The notes: generated from the letters alone by a model not told the origin. Positions 1 to 9,237 are shown, counted from the stretch's first letter. The stretch is 19,127 nucleotides of DNA from CAJXWH01 sp964343365 (GCA_964343365.1 CAYFJI010000033.1:1-19127); one strand, 5' to 3'. Numbers and translations are program-made.

Positions 1-1290
1 CGTGTTCCATTTGTCGGTCGTTGTGAGCATGCTCCGGTTGCTGTTTATGGAAAAAAACCGATACATAATGCCAATGCATCATCAGTAGCGACTATTATTA
101 ATCAGGGACAGCTAGATATGGATCCTATCAACACGTGGATTAGCCTAGATAATTATAAAAAGAATGGTGGATATTCTATTATTAGAAAGTGTCGTGATGG
201 ATTTATTCAACATCAAACTATTTTAGATGCACTTCAAGCGTCCGAACTGCGCGGCTTAGGGGGCGCAGGTTTTCCAGCAGGTCAAAAATGGAATATTCTC
301 AGGGATCAGCCAGCACCACGCATACTGGCCGTAAATATTGATGAAGGTGAGCCTGGAACTTTTAAAGACCGATACTATCTGGAAACAGATCCTCATAGAT
401 TTCTAGAAGGGGTAATGATTGCGACTGAAGTGGTGGGTATTGAGTCAATCTATATCTATGTTCGAGACGAATATCCTAGCGTTCTTGAGATTCTAAGGAA
501 AAGTATAGAGGAATTAAGGAACGAATATAGCTTTTTTGTTGAAAGAATTGAATTGCGTCGTGGAGCTGGAGCTTATATTTGTGGAGAGGAGTCCGCGATG
601 ATAGAGTCGATTGAAGGAAAGAGAGGAATGCCCCGACTTCGACCTCCATATGTCGCCGAGGTAGGCCTCTTTGGTCGACCCACTTTGGAGCATAACTGTG
701 AGACTTTGTATTGGGTCCGCGATATTATCGAGCGAGGCCCAGATTGGTTCGCAAAACAAGGACGGCGAGGGCGAAAAGGCCTTAGATCGTTTTCCGTAAG
801 TGGTCGAATAAAAACCCCCGGAGTGCATTTGGCCCCAGCCGGCATCAGTCTTCGGGAATTAATTGATGAATATTGTGACGGCATGCTCGATGGGCACGAG
901 TTATATGCCTATTTTCCTGGAGGTGCATCTGGAGGGATCCTTCCCGCATCACTAGCCGATGAACCACTAGATTTCGACACTCTTCAGGACCATGGTTGTT
1001 TCATTGGATCAGCAGCTATAATTGTTCTGTCAGATCAAGATCTTGCTCGTAACACTGCGAAAAATGCAATTAAATTTTTTGCTCATGAATCTTGTGGCCA
1101 ATGTACACCTTGTCGAGTAGGTACTGATCGTGCGGCCCGTCTTATGAATGAGGAAAAATGGGATCAAACTGCCCTAGAGGATCTTTGTGTGGTGATGGAA
1201 GATGCATCTATTTGCGGTCTGGGACAAGCGGCCCCTAATCCTATCCGTTGTGCGATTAAATATTTTCCAAACGAGGTTGGCATTAAATGA
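1..1290 (+). CDS. fdsB: NAD-dependent formate dehydrogenase beta subunit (fused NuoE/NuoF-like), 5' end cut by the window
   Basis: The diaphorase subunit of a soluble NAD-linked formate dehydrogenase: it takes electrons from the alpha subunit through iron-sulfur clusters to FMN and NAD+. The frame is open from base 1 with no stop, so 429 C-terminal residues are visible and the internal ATG at 118 is not the start. Residues 1-40 are the end of a NuoE-like [2Fe-2S] domain (VGRCEHAPVAVYG). The rest is NuoF-like: FMN/NADH motif GLGGAGFPAGQKW, then VNIDEGEPGTFKDR, RRGAGAYICGEESAMI, and the [4Fe-4S] ligands SCGQCTPCR (1090-1116) plus a later Cys at 1213-1215 in CGLGQAAPNP. The stop overlaps the alpha-subunit start (ATGA, 1287-1290). 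Oddity: in the NuoE-type CxxxC pair the first position reads Phe (ttt, 10-12). A respiratory-complex NuoF is unlikely, because the next gene is a formate dehydrogenase. Confident in family. Confidence 0.9.
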   Translation, partial: RVPFVGRCEHAPVAVYGKKPIHNANASSVATIINQGQLDMDPINTWISLDNYKKNGGYSIIRKCRDGFIQHQTILDALQASELRGLGGAGFPAGQKWNILRDQPAPRILAVNIDEGEPGTFKDRYYLETDPHRFLEGVMIATEVVGIESIYIYVRDEYPSVLEILRKSIEELRNEYSFFVERIELRRGAGAYICGEESAMIESIEGKRGMPRLRPPYVAEVGLFGRPTLEHNCETLYWVRDIIERGPDWFAKQGRRGRKGLRSFSVSGRIKTPGVHLAPAGISLRELIDEYCDGMLDGHELYAYFPGGASGGILPASLADEPLDFDTLQDHGCFIGSAAIIVLSDQDLARNTAKNAIKFFAHESCGQCTPCRVGTDRAARLMNEEKWDQTALEDLCVVMEDASICGLGQAAPNPIRCAIKYFPNEVGIK

Positions 1291-4028
1291 CGTTTCCTAT
1301 AGAAAACCAGTCGGAAAACGTAAGATTTACATTTGACGATGCCGAAATTACAGCAGTAGACAACGAGACTATTTTACAGGCTGCGAAACGATCCGGATAT
1401 GATATCCCTCATCTATGTTATAGCGAAGGCATGCGGCCTGACGGAAATTGCAGAGCATGTGTGGTCGAGATCGATGGAGAGAGAGTATTAGCGCCTTCAT
1501 GTTGTCGTGCACCGACTGAAGGTATGGTAGTTAACTCCAATAGTGATCGCGCACGAAAATCACAAAAACTTGTTTTGGAGATGTTGCGCGACGAGGTAGG
1601 TTCAATTCATATTAGCAATAATTCTGAATTAGATTATTGGTGTAAGAAGCTAAATATTGGCAAAAGCTGTTTCGGCGGAAGAAGTGCTCCCACAGAAGAT
1701 TTATCTCATCCTGCTATAACAGTGAATTTAGAAGCGTGTATACAATGTACCCGTTGTGTCCGAGCTTGTCGTGAAGAGCAAGCTAATGATGTTATAGGTT
1801 TCGCGCATCGCGGAGCGCATTCAACGATTGTTTTTGATATGGATGATCCAATGGGAGAGAGTTCCTGTGTGGGTTGCGGTGAATGTGTTCAAGCGTGCCC
1901 CACAGGTGCTTTAATGCCATCAGGGAATGTCGGTCTGGCGAAAATCGACAAAGAGGTTGATTCAGTATGTCCATACTGCGGAGTTGGATGTTTATTGAAA
2001 TATCATATAAAGAATAATAAGATCCAGTATGTTACGGGGAGAGATGGGCCTTCCAATCGCGGAAGATTGTGCGTCAAAGGACGGTATGGTTTTGACTATG
2101 TTAGTCACCCCGATCGATTGGAGGATCCTCTTATTCGAATCGAGGGTGTTCCTAAGGGGTTAAATGAATACTTTGATCCGGCTCAACCTTCGAAAATGTT
2201 CCGACAAGCCACTTGGGAGGAAGCCCTTGATTTTGCGGCATCAGGCTTAACAAGAATTCGGGATAAGGATGGAGGTAATGCACTTGCTGGATTTGGATCG
2301 GCAAAGGGTAGTAACGAAGAAGCGTATCTTTTTCAAAAGCTTATTCGCACCGGCTTCCATACCAATAACGTTGATCATTGCACACGACTATGTCATGCGT
2401 CTTCCGTTGCTGCCTTACTGGAAGGTATTGGATCTGGAGCCGTATCAAACCAAGTATCGGACGTAGCTAATGCGGAAGTCATAGTTGTTATTGGGGCAAA
2501 CCCAACTGGAAACCATCCAGTAGCAGCTACGTTCATGAAAAACGCAGCACGCTCAAATGCAACTCTGATTGTGATAGATCCTCGACGTACTGATTTAGCT
2601 AGACATGCCCAACATTTTTTGCAATTTAGTCCAGACACTGACGTGGCGCTTCTTAACGCAATGATCTATACAATCATCGACGAGAATCTGGTTGATCTTG
2701 ATTATGTCGAGAAGTTTACTGAGGACTTTGAGAAAATTCGAATTAATACGATGAAATTTAGTCCGGAATTAATGGCGCCAGTGTGTGGTATCAAAGCTGA
2801 GAAAATTCGTGAGGTGGCTAGGATTTATGGAAGCTCTCATAGATCAATGATTTTTTGGGGCATGGGTATTTCGCAACATATTCATGGCACTGATAATGCA
2901 CGAGCATTGATCGCTTTAGCACTAATGACTGGAAATGTTGGTAGATCTGGCACTGGTCTTCATCCGTTGAGAGGGCAAAATAATGTGCAAGGCGCATCAG
3001 ATGCAGGATTAATACCAATGGTTTTCCCTGATTATCAAAGAGTTGATAACGTCGACGCAAATGTGTGGTTCGAAAAATACTGGCGGACTAAGCTTGAAAA
3101 ATCACCTGGATTAACGGTTGTCGAAATTATGCATGCAGCGCTTGATGGCACTGTTAAGGGAATGTATGTAATGGGCGAAAACCCTGCAATGTCGGATCCT
3201 GATCTCAACCATGCACGTAAAGCCTTAGCCAACTTAGAGCATTTAGTTGTCCAAGATCTATTTTTAACAGAGACAGCAGCATACGCCGATGTAGTTTTAC
3301 CAGCATCAGCATTTCCTGAGAAGACAGGCACTTTCTCCAATACGGATCGTAGAGTACAAATGGGTCGGAAAGCGCTTGAACTACCCGGTAATGCGCGAGA
3401 AGATTTATGGATCATTGAAGAAATTGGAAAACGGCTAGGCCTCAAATGGAATTATACTGAGGTAAGTGAAATTTATGAAGAAATGCGAGGTGCAATGCCA
3501 AGTATCAGCGGCATGAGTTGGGATCGAATTGATCGCGAAGATAGCGTTACATACCCCTGCCAAAATGAGAGTGATCCAGGCCAAAGTGTCGTTTTCAAAG
3601 ATGGTTTTCCTACTAGCAATGGAAGAGCGCGCTTTGTTCCAGCCGACTTAATTTGGGCGGATGAGCATCCTGATGAAGAGTATCCCCATGTCTTGATTAC
3701 AGGACGTCAGTTAGAGCACTGGCATACCGGTGTAATGACTCGACGTGCGAAAGTACTTAGTGCAATTGAGCCAGTTCCGATAGTATCTCTCCATCCTGAT
3801 GATTTAAATGCTATTGGCGTTGAAGAAGGTTCCCTATTGCGCGTTAAGTCTCGCAGGGGTGAATTAATGGCACATGCCGTAGTTGATTCTGGATTACAAC
3901 AAAGACAGATTTTCATACCTTTTTGTTATGTTGAGGCAGCTGCAAATCTTCTTACTAATTCTGCACTTGATCCATTTGGAAAAATACCTGAGTTCAAGTA
4001 TTGTGCGGTTAATGTTTCTGTTGCATAA
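1287..4028 (+). CDS. fdsA: NAD-dependent formate dehydrogenase alpha (catalytic, molybdenum) subunit
   Basis: Oxidises formate to CO2 at a bis-MGD molybdenum centre in the cytoplasm and passes electrons to the upstream beta subunit. At 913 residues it has the full NuoG-like N-terminus. [2Fe-2S] ligands are C44, C55, C58 and C72/C73. Two ferredoxin-type [4Fe-4S] motifs lie at C151-C161 (CIQCTRCVRAC) and C194-C204 (CVGCGECVQACP). The catalytic-domain [4Fe-4S] cluster is C228, C231, C235 and C262, followed by K264. The catalytic motif is VDHCTRLCH with C369-H370: Cys in place of selenocysteine, followed by the His expected of formate dehydrogenases. ARGANPTGNHP-like and LEHWHTG-type cofactor segments follow (GANPTGNHP seen; RQLEHWHTGVMTRR near the C-terminal domain). 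It overlaps the beta subunit by 4 nt, so translation is probably coupled. The maturation genes often beside it (fdsC/fdhD, fdsD) are not in the window. High confidence. Confidence 0.95.
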   Translation: MTFPIENQSENVRFTFDDAEITAVDNETILQAAKRSGYDIPHLCYSEGMRPDGNCRACVVEIDGERVLAPSCCRAPTEGMVVNSNSDRARKSQKLVLEMLRDEVGSIHISNNSELDYWCKKLNIGKSCFGGRSAPTEDLSHPAITVNLEACIQCTRCVRACREEQANDVIGFAHRGAHSTIVFDMDDPMGESSCVGCGECVQACPTGALMPSGNVGLAKIDKEVDSVCPYCGVGCLLKYHIKNNKIQYVTGRDGPSNRGRLCVKGRYGFDYVSHPDRLEDPLIRIEGVPKGLNEYFDPAQPSKMFRQATWEEALDFAASGLTRIRDKDGGNALAGFGSAKGSNEEAYLFQKLIRTGFHTNNVDHCTRLCHASSVAALLEGIGSGAVSNQVSDVANAEVIVVIGANPTGNHPVAATFMKNAARSNATLIVIDPRRTDLARHAQHFLQFSPDTDVALLNAMIYTIIDENLVDLDYVEKFTEDFEKIRINTMKFSPELMAPVCGIKAEKIREVARIYGSSHRSMIFWGMGISQHIHGTDNARALIALALMTGNVGRSGTGLHPLRGQNNVQGASDAGLIPMVFPDYQRVDNVDANVWFEKYWRTKLEKSPGLTVVEIMHAALDGTVKGMYVMGENPAMSDPDLNHARKALANLEHLVVQDLFLTETAAYADVVLPASAFPEKTGTFSNTDRRVQMGRKALELPGNAREDLWIIEEIGKRLGLKWNYTEVSEIYEEMRGAMPSISGMSWDRIDREDSVTYPCQNESDPGQSVVFKDGFPTSNGRARFVPADLIWADEHPDEEYPHVLITGRQLEHWHTGVMTRRAKVLSAIEPVPIVSLHPDDLNAIGVEEGSLLRVKSRRGELMAHAVVDSGLQQRQIFIPFCYVEAAANLLTNSALDPFGKIPEFKYCAVNVSVA

Positions 4029-4041
4029 ATTTCAGCGCTTT

Positions 4042-4049
4042 GGGAGGTG
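4042..4049 (+). promoter_or_regulatory. Ribosome binding site that fixes the folD start
   Basis: GGGAGGTG lies with its GGAGG core 5 nt before ATG 4053. A GTG at 4047 is in frame but falls inside this Shine-Dalgarno sequence, so it is not the start. Confidence 0.8.
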
Positions 4050-4052
4050 CAA

Positions 4053-4940
4053 ATGGTTGAGATAATTGATGGAAAAACACGGGCATCGGAATTACGCGCC
4101 GAAGTTTCTAAGGTAGTAGAAAGCTTAAATACTAGGTTTTCTTTAATTCCAGGATTGGCAGTTGTGCTTGTTGGAGATGATCCTGCAAGTGAGGTTTATG
4201 TGCGGAATAAAGCTAAGCAAACAAAAGAAGTTGGTATGCACTCATTAGAATTCCGACTACCAGAGACTACAAGCCAAGAAGAGCTTCTTCACAAAATAAA
4301 TGAGTTAAACGAGGATCCCATGATTCATGGAATCTTGGTGCAACTCCCACTTCCCAAACAAATTGACTCCCATTCGGTTATTAACGCCATCGATCCAAAA
4401 AAAGATGTTGATGGCTTTCATCTTAACAATGTTGGATTGCTTGCGACTGGTAATCCAAATTTAGTTCCATGCACTCCGCTAGGATGTATGGATTTGTTAA
4501 AACAGCATCAAAATGACTTGACAGGATTGAACGCAGTAGTAGTAGGACGATCCAATATCGTTGGAAAACCGATGGGATTATTATTACTAGCGGCGAACTG
4601 TACCGTAACAATTGGGCATTCAAAAACTCGCGATTTACCTAAATTATGTGCTAGCGCGGATATTTTGATTGCGGCGGTTGGTCAACCAGAGATTATAACT
4701 GAGAAATGGATTAAGCCAGGAGCAACTGTTATTGATGTTGGGATAAATCGTGTGGACAGAGGCGAAGGAAGAACAAAATTAGTGGGAGATGTAAAATTTG
4801 ATTCAGTAAAACAGGTAGCAGGCGCGATTACACCAGTTCCTGGTGGAGTTGGACCAATGACCATCGCATGCTTATTAAAAAATACAGTTCAGGCTGCATG
4901 TAATATTAGTGATATTTCATTTGATTTCTTCGGAAAATGA
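4053..4940 (+). CDS. folD: Bifunctional methylenetetrahydrofolate dehydrogenase / methenyltetrahydrofolate cyclohydrolase
   Basis: Interconverts 5,10-methylene-, methenyl- and 10-formyl-tetrahydrofolate, with NADP(H) as redox partner, in the cytoplasm. The 295-residue length is typical. Family marks: VLVGDDPASEVYVRNKAK with the likely catalytic K53, QLPLPKQI (97-104), KDVDGFH (117-123), PCTPLG (139-144), the Rossmann motif GRSNIVGKPM (165-174), and the C-terminal PGGVGPMT. ATG 4053 is chosen over an in-frame GTG at 4047 because the latter sits inside the ribosome binding site. It begins 24 nt after the formate dehydrogenase alpha gene on the same strand, so it is probably co-transcribed. Inference: the cluster drains folate-bound C1 units to formate and on to CO2 with NADH gain, or runs in the assimilatory direction. 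A formate-tetrahydrofolate ligase or PurU would be needed between the two and is not visible here. The gene converges on dnaE2. Confidence 0.96.
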   Translation: MVEIIDGKTRASELRAEVSKVVESLNTRFSLIPGLAVVLVGDDPASEVYVRNKAKQTKEVGMHSLEFRLPETTSQEELLHKINELNEDPMIHGILVQLPLPKQIDSHSVINAIDPKKDVDGFHLNNVGLLATGNPNLVPCTPLGCMDLLKQHQNDLTGLNAVVVGRSNIVGKPMGLLLLAANCTVTIGHSKTRDLPKLCASADILIAAVGQPEIITEKWIKPGATVIDVGINRVDRGEGRTKLVGDVKFDSVKQVAGAITPVPGGVGPMTIACLLKNTVQAACNISDISFDFFGK

Positions 4941-5014
4941 AAAAGGTAAAAAATATTTGTTTTGAGAGTAATTGACCTTAGGTGTCTTGAAGAGTAGATG
5001 TAATAATTGATTGG

Positions 5015-8000
5015 TTATTTATAGTTCCTTGGTTGGGTTATCAAATCGCGTAGCATATGTGTATAGTCAAATAGGCGATGGGTAATGATATGTATAACAT
5101 CATTTTTTGTTTGAATTGCCCCTAACGCTCCAAGTAACTTAGAGTTATTTAGAATTTTATTATGGTTTTTAGCTATTGTGTCCCACACAATTAGATTTAT
5201 AAATCCAATTTCATCCTCAAGTGTTACAAAAGTTGTATTCCTTGCAGTAGATGGCTTCTGCCTGGTTATTACTAAACCAGCTACATAGACAATTTGACCT
5301 GTATTATATTGATGTATTTCTTTACTATTTACGACATTAAATTTTTTTAATTTTGATCTTACTAATGATAGTGGGTGGGCATTAAGAGTTAAGCCAGTAC
5401 TTGCATAATCTGCATAGATATCTTGCATCTTGTTTGGTGAGCGAATCATGGGTATTCCTTCTGGTAGTTGAGCAGATTTAAATATTGAGGATTCATCTAG
5501 AATACCAGATACATGCCAAGTAGCTTGGTGACGATTACAGTTCACTAGCGTTTTTAATGCTCCAGATTGCGCTAACATCTGTAACTCTTTTTGATTAAGC
5601 TTTGTTCGTTTTACAAGATCATTTAAATCATAAAATGGTTTATGTGTTCGTTCCTGTACTAGATTATTACAACTAACTTTACTTAATCCTTTAATAAATC
5701 GAAATCCTAGGCGTATAGATAATTTATTGTCTATATTTTCTATAGCACAATTCCAATTACTGATAGATATATCTATTGGATTAATTTTTACATCGTGCCG
5801 ATTAGCATCTTGAATTAATTGGGATGGATTATAAAAACCCATAGGCTGACTATTTAATAATGCGCATGTAAAAATAGCTGGCTCGTGATATTTAAGCCAG
5901 GCTGAAGCGTAGACTAGCAATGCAAAGCTAGCTGCATGTGATTCTGGAAAACCATATTTTGCAAAACCAAGTATCTGACGGTATATTTGGCGGGCAAAAG
6001 TAACACTATAGCCGCGTTTTTTCATACCATTTAATAAAAGTGTTCGATAATCCTTTAGATCGCCATTATCTCGCCATGAAGAAATAGAGCGACGTAACTC
6101 ATCCGCTTGACCAGGTGAAAATCCTGCAGCAATTACAGCAAGCTGTATTACTTGTTCCTGAAAAATTGGCACTCCGAGCGTACGCTCAAGTACATGTCGT
6201 ACATCCTTGCTAGGATAGGTAATAGTTTCTTTTCCTTGTCTTCGTTTAAGATAAGGATGAACCATATCACCTTGTATTGGGCCAGGACGCACTATGGCGA
6301 TTTCTATTACTAGATCGTAAAAGCATTTTGGCTGAAATCGTGGCAACATTGCCATTTGCGCTCTTGATTCAATCTGGAATACGCCGATTGTGTCGGCTTT
6401 ACTAATCATCTTATAAACATTTTTGTCTTCCGATGGAATTGTAGATATTGATAGATTTTTGCCGCGGTGTATTTTTATAAGATTGAGACTTTTTTCGATA
6501 ACACTCAACATACCAAGTGCTAAACAATCAATTTTTAGAAGGCCGAGCGCATCAATATCATTCTTGTCCCATTGAATTATTGTACGCTCTTCCATAGAAG
6601 CATTTTCAATTGGGACGATATTAGAGAGTGGTTCATGAGAAAGTAGAAATCCACCTGGATGTTGTGAGAAATGGCGAGGAAAACCTATAAGTTCATTTAC
6701 TATTTGAAGTCCTTGGTGTATGAGAGGATCAATCATTTTTAAGTTTATTTGATTGATATTCGGTGATTTCATGTACCTTTCAATTTGACCAACTTGGCCT
6801 ACATTAATATCAAGTGCTTTAGCTACATCGTGTATCGCACTGCGAGATCGATAAGTAACAACAGAAGCGGTTAGTGCTGCACGATCTCTACCATATTTTC
6901 GATATATATATTGAATTACCTCTTCTCTTTTTTCATGTTCAAAATCTATATCAATGTCAGGTGGTTCATTACGTTCTTTTGATATAAATCGTTCAAAGAG
7001 AAGGTTTATACGAGTTGGATCTACTTCTGTAATTCCAAGACAATAACATACAGCTGAATTTGCAGCAGATCCACGACCTTGACAGAGAATATTATTTTTT
7101 TTTGCAAAATTTACAATGTCATATACACTGAGAAAGTAACATTCGTAGCTAAGTTCCTCAATTAAGCTTAACTCACGTTTAATTTGTTGATAAATTTTTT
7201 GTGGAGCCCCATGAGGCCAGCGTTTTTTCATTCCACAACTAGTAAGCTTGTTTAGATAACTAGTTTTTGTGTAGCCTTTCGGAATAAATTCACTTGGATA
7301 AGAGTAATAAATCTCATCTAGCGAGAAATTACAACGATTGCTAATATTTAAACTTTCATATAAGAGGTACCGTGGATATATCCTATCAAGCAAATCCAAT
7401 GTTCTTAAATGTTTTTCTGCGTTTCTATTTAATCTATGCTTTATTTTATTTATAGTAGTTCCAAGTCGAATTGCTGTGAGTGTGTCGTGAAGTTTTTGAC
7501 GACTACGAATATGCATATGTACATTTCCAGTAGCAACTAATGGAATAGATGTTTGTATACTGATATCTTTTAGATAAAGAAAATGTTGATAGTCAAAGCT
7601 ATTAGAAGACTGTTCAACAGAAATCCAAATTCGATCAGGTAATAGTTTTTTTAACCACAAAGCATCTAACTTAAGTTGTTTATACCGTGTCTCAATATTT
7701 CTTTTAATGTCTGGAGATGAATCAGATATTAATATTCCTAGGCATTCAGAAATATCGATTTCGTGAATGTTGCTTCTGGTTAAATAATAGCCTTTTTTTT
7801 TACTGCAAGTCTTGCTCGTGTTATAAGTCGAACCAAGCTACCATAGCTCTTTCTATTTGTTGCAAGCAAAACTATGACTGGACCATCAGCAAGTGAAAAT
7901 ATGCTTCCGATTATTAAAGGTAAATTATATTTTTTTGCGGCAACATGCGCCCTTACGACACCAGCTATACTGCATTCATCAGTTAAGGCGATCGCGCTAT

Positions 8001-8100
8001 AGTTGAGAGATTTAGCTTGTTGCACTAATTCTTCTGGATATGATGCTCCTTTAAGGAAACTGAAATTAGAAACGCAGTGTAGTTCAGAATATTTAATCAT
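5015..8100 (-). pseudogene. dnaE2: Error-prone DNA polymerase DnaE2 (ImuC), one-base frameshift in an A9 tract
   Basis: A second C-family DNA polymerase used in SOS mutagenesis, normally with ImuA/ImuB. The first frame (8100 to 7780) encodes the PHP-domain start (ELHCVSNFSFLKGASYPEEL, LTDECSIAGVVRAH) and stops just after an A9 run. Adding one A there opens a single frame to 5015 with no further stop, giving 1028 residues, a normal DnaE2 length. The bridging codons read GYYLTRSNIHEI, which fits the family. In corrected numbering, GRGSAANS is at 342-349, the catalytic PDIDIDF at 381-387, the LLKIDCLALGM aspartate at 525, and an OB-fold segment lies near the C-terminus. All polymerase motifs are intact, so the break is recent, bypassed by slippage, or a sequencing error. 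No Shine-Dalgarno precedes ATG 8100. No imuA/imuB neighbour. The three 60-base lines I counted are 30-38% GC, against about 47-50% in the formate dehydrogenase genes. Confidence 0.88.
7793..7801 (-). other. A9 homopolymer at the dnaE2 frame break
   Basis: Nine consecutive A residues on the coding (minus) strand, within GTA AAA AAA AAG GCT ATT ATT TAA. With nine A the frame stops 12 nt later; with ten it reads on as Lys-Lys-Lys-Gly-Tyr-Tyr-Leu into the rest of dnaE2. Such runs are prone to replication slippage, to RNA polymerase slippage and to sequencing indels. Confidence 0.85.
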
Positions 8101-8102
8101 TA

Positions 8103-8138
8103 TTATATTATACTGTATAAATAAACAGTATAATATAA
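8103..8138. promoter_or_regulatory. LexA (SOS) operator within a 14-bp perfect inverted repeat
   Basis: TACTGTATAAATAAACAGTA at 8111-8130 fits the gamma/betaproteobacterial LexA consensus CTGT-N8-ACAG, with the extra flanking TA/TA. It is the core of a longer perfect palindrome: arms 8103-8116 and 8125-8138, 8-nt centre. It abuts the dnaE2 start codon (8098-8100). Reading the minus strand, a TATAAT hexamer at 8112-8107 ends 6 nt before the ATG, so LexA would cover the promoter. LexA control of dnaE2 is well known for the family. The operator also lies about 100 nt upstream of the divergent oxidoreductase gene at 8232, and could affect it. Confidence 0.85.
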
Positions 8139-8231
8139 AGAATTTAGTTTAACTATTATTTTTTATTAATTGTTTCCCAAAATAGAAGCTCGGATTAAAA
8201 TATCTATTCGAAAAAAAAAGAGGATTGTTCG

Positions 8232-9209
8232 ATGAGCTACGCTGTCAGAGTTTACGAAACTGGTGATACAAGCGTTTTACAATTAGAAGAAGTAAAGTTA
8301 CGTCCACCTGCTGCTGGTGAGGTGCTTATCCGCCATACCGCAATTGGTTTAAATTTTATTGATACCTATTTCAGATCAGGAATCTATCCACCGCCTCAAC
8401 TCCCTTTTACACCAGGAACAGAAGCCGCTGGTATCATTGATGCAGTAGGTGAAGGAGTTTTAGATATAGAAACTGGGGATAGGGTTGTTTGTGCGTCACC
8501 TCCGTTAGGAGCTTATTCCGAGTATCGATTGATGCCAGTTTCACGGGTGGTAAAATTACCTGATTATATTGATGACCGTTCTGCAGCAGCTATGATGCTC
8601 AAGGGCATGACTGCATATTATCTTTTGGCAAAAACATTCAAAGTAGGAAAAGATACTACCATTTTATTGCATGCGGCAGCAGGCGGGGTTGGCTTAATCG
8701 CGTGTCAATGGGCTAAACATTTAGGGGCAAAGATTATTGGAACAGTTGGATCAAATGCTAAAGCGGACCTTGCTCACTCTCATGGTTGTGATTACACAGT
8801 GTTGTATAAAGAAGAAAACTTTGTATCGCGAGTCAAAGAACTTACAGACGGCAAGGGGGTTGATGTAGTTTATGACTCTGTTGGAAAAGACACATTCCTA
8901 TCTAGTCTCGATTGCGTGAAGCCAACCGGTATGGCAGTCCTTTTTGGACAATCCTCAGGACCCGTCCAGCCAATTGATCCTCAACTGTTATCAACGAAAG
9001 GATCTTTGTTTCTTACTCGCCCAACTTTAAATGATTATACAAGCAGACGTGAAGATCTTGATGAAATAGCATCTTCACTTTTTAATGCTATCAAGAATAA
9101 AGTAGTTAAGGCTGATATCAACCAAGAATATTCTCTTAGAGAAGTTGCATCAGCACATGCAGATCTTGAATCGCGACAAACAACCGGGGCAACAATATTA
9201 ATACCTTAA
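8232..9209 (+). CDS. qorA: NADPH:quinone oxidoreductase (zeta-crystallin type, MDR superfamily)
   Basis: A zinc-free medium-chain dehydrogenase/reductase that reduces quinones, or related enone substrates, with NADPH. The 325-residue length is typical. The N-terminal GroES-like domain carries the family signature GLNFIDTYFRSGIYP (39-53) and PGTEAAGIIDAVGEGV (61-76). The Rossmann domain shows HAAAGGVGLIACQWAK (147-162) and GADVVYDSVG-like GVDVVYDSVG. The Cys/His zinc ligands of alcohol dehydrogenases are absent. GAGGA (8219-8223 region) lies about 7 nt before ATG 8232. trpD follows after 28 nt on the same strand, so the two may share a transcript, although their functions are unrelated. The upstream side is divergent from dnaE2 and its LexA operator. 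The physiological substrate cannot be told from sequence. Confidence 0.93.
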   Translation: MSYAVRVYETGDTSVLQLEEVKLRPPAAGEVLIRHTAIGLNFIDTYFRSGIYPPPQLPFTPGTEAAGIIDAVGEGVLDIETGDRVVCASPPLGAYSEYRLMPVSRVVKLPDYIDDRSAAAMMLKGMTAYYLLAKTFKVGKDTTILLHAAAGGVGLIACQWAKHLGAKIIGTVGSNAKADLAHSHGCDYTVLYKEENFVSRVKELTDGKGVDVVYDSVGKDTFLSSLDCVKPTGMAVLFGQSSGPVQPIDPQLLSTKGSLFLTRPTLNDYTSRREDLDEIASSLFNAIKNKVVKADINQEYSLREVASAHADLESRQTTGATILIP

Positions 9210-9237
9210 TAGAAATATATCACTTGACAAATTTGGT

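Noticed and set aside
118..120. ATG 118 as the start of the formate dehydrogenase beta subunit
   Set aside because: The same frame is open to base 1 and encodes the end of a NuoE-like domain, so the gene starts before the window.
2393..3445. Several minus-strand open frames within the formate dehydrogenase alpha gene
   Set aside because: They are antisense shadows of a strongly supported coding frame.
4047..4055. GTG start for folD two codons upstream of ATG 4053
   Set aside because: The GTG lies inside the GGGAGGTG ribosome binding site, which is correctly spaced for ATG 4053.
8170..8201. Promoter for the quinone oxidoreductase (TTGTTT ... TAAAAT)
   Set aside because: The spacer is 20 nt and both hexamers are weak; not supported enough to list.
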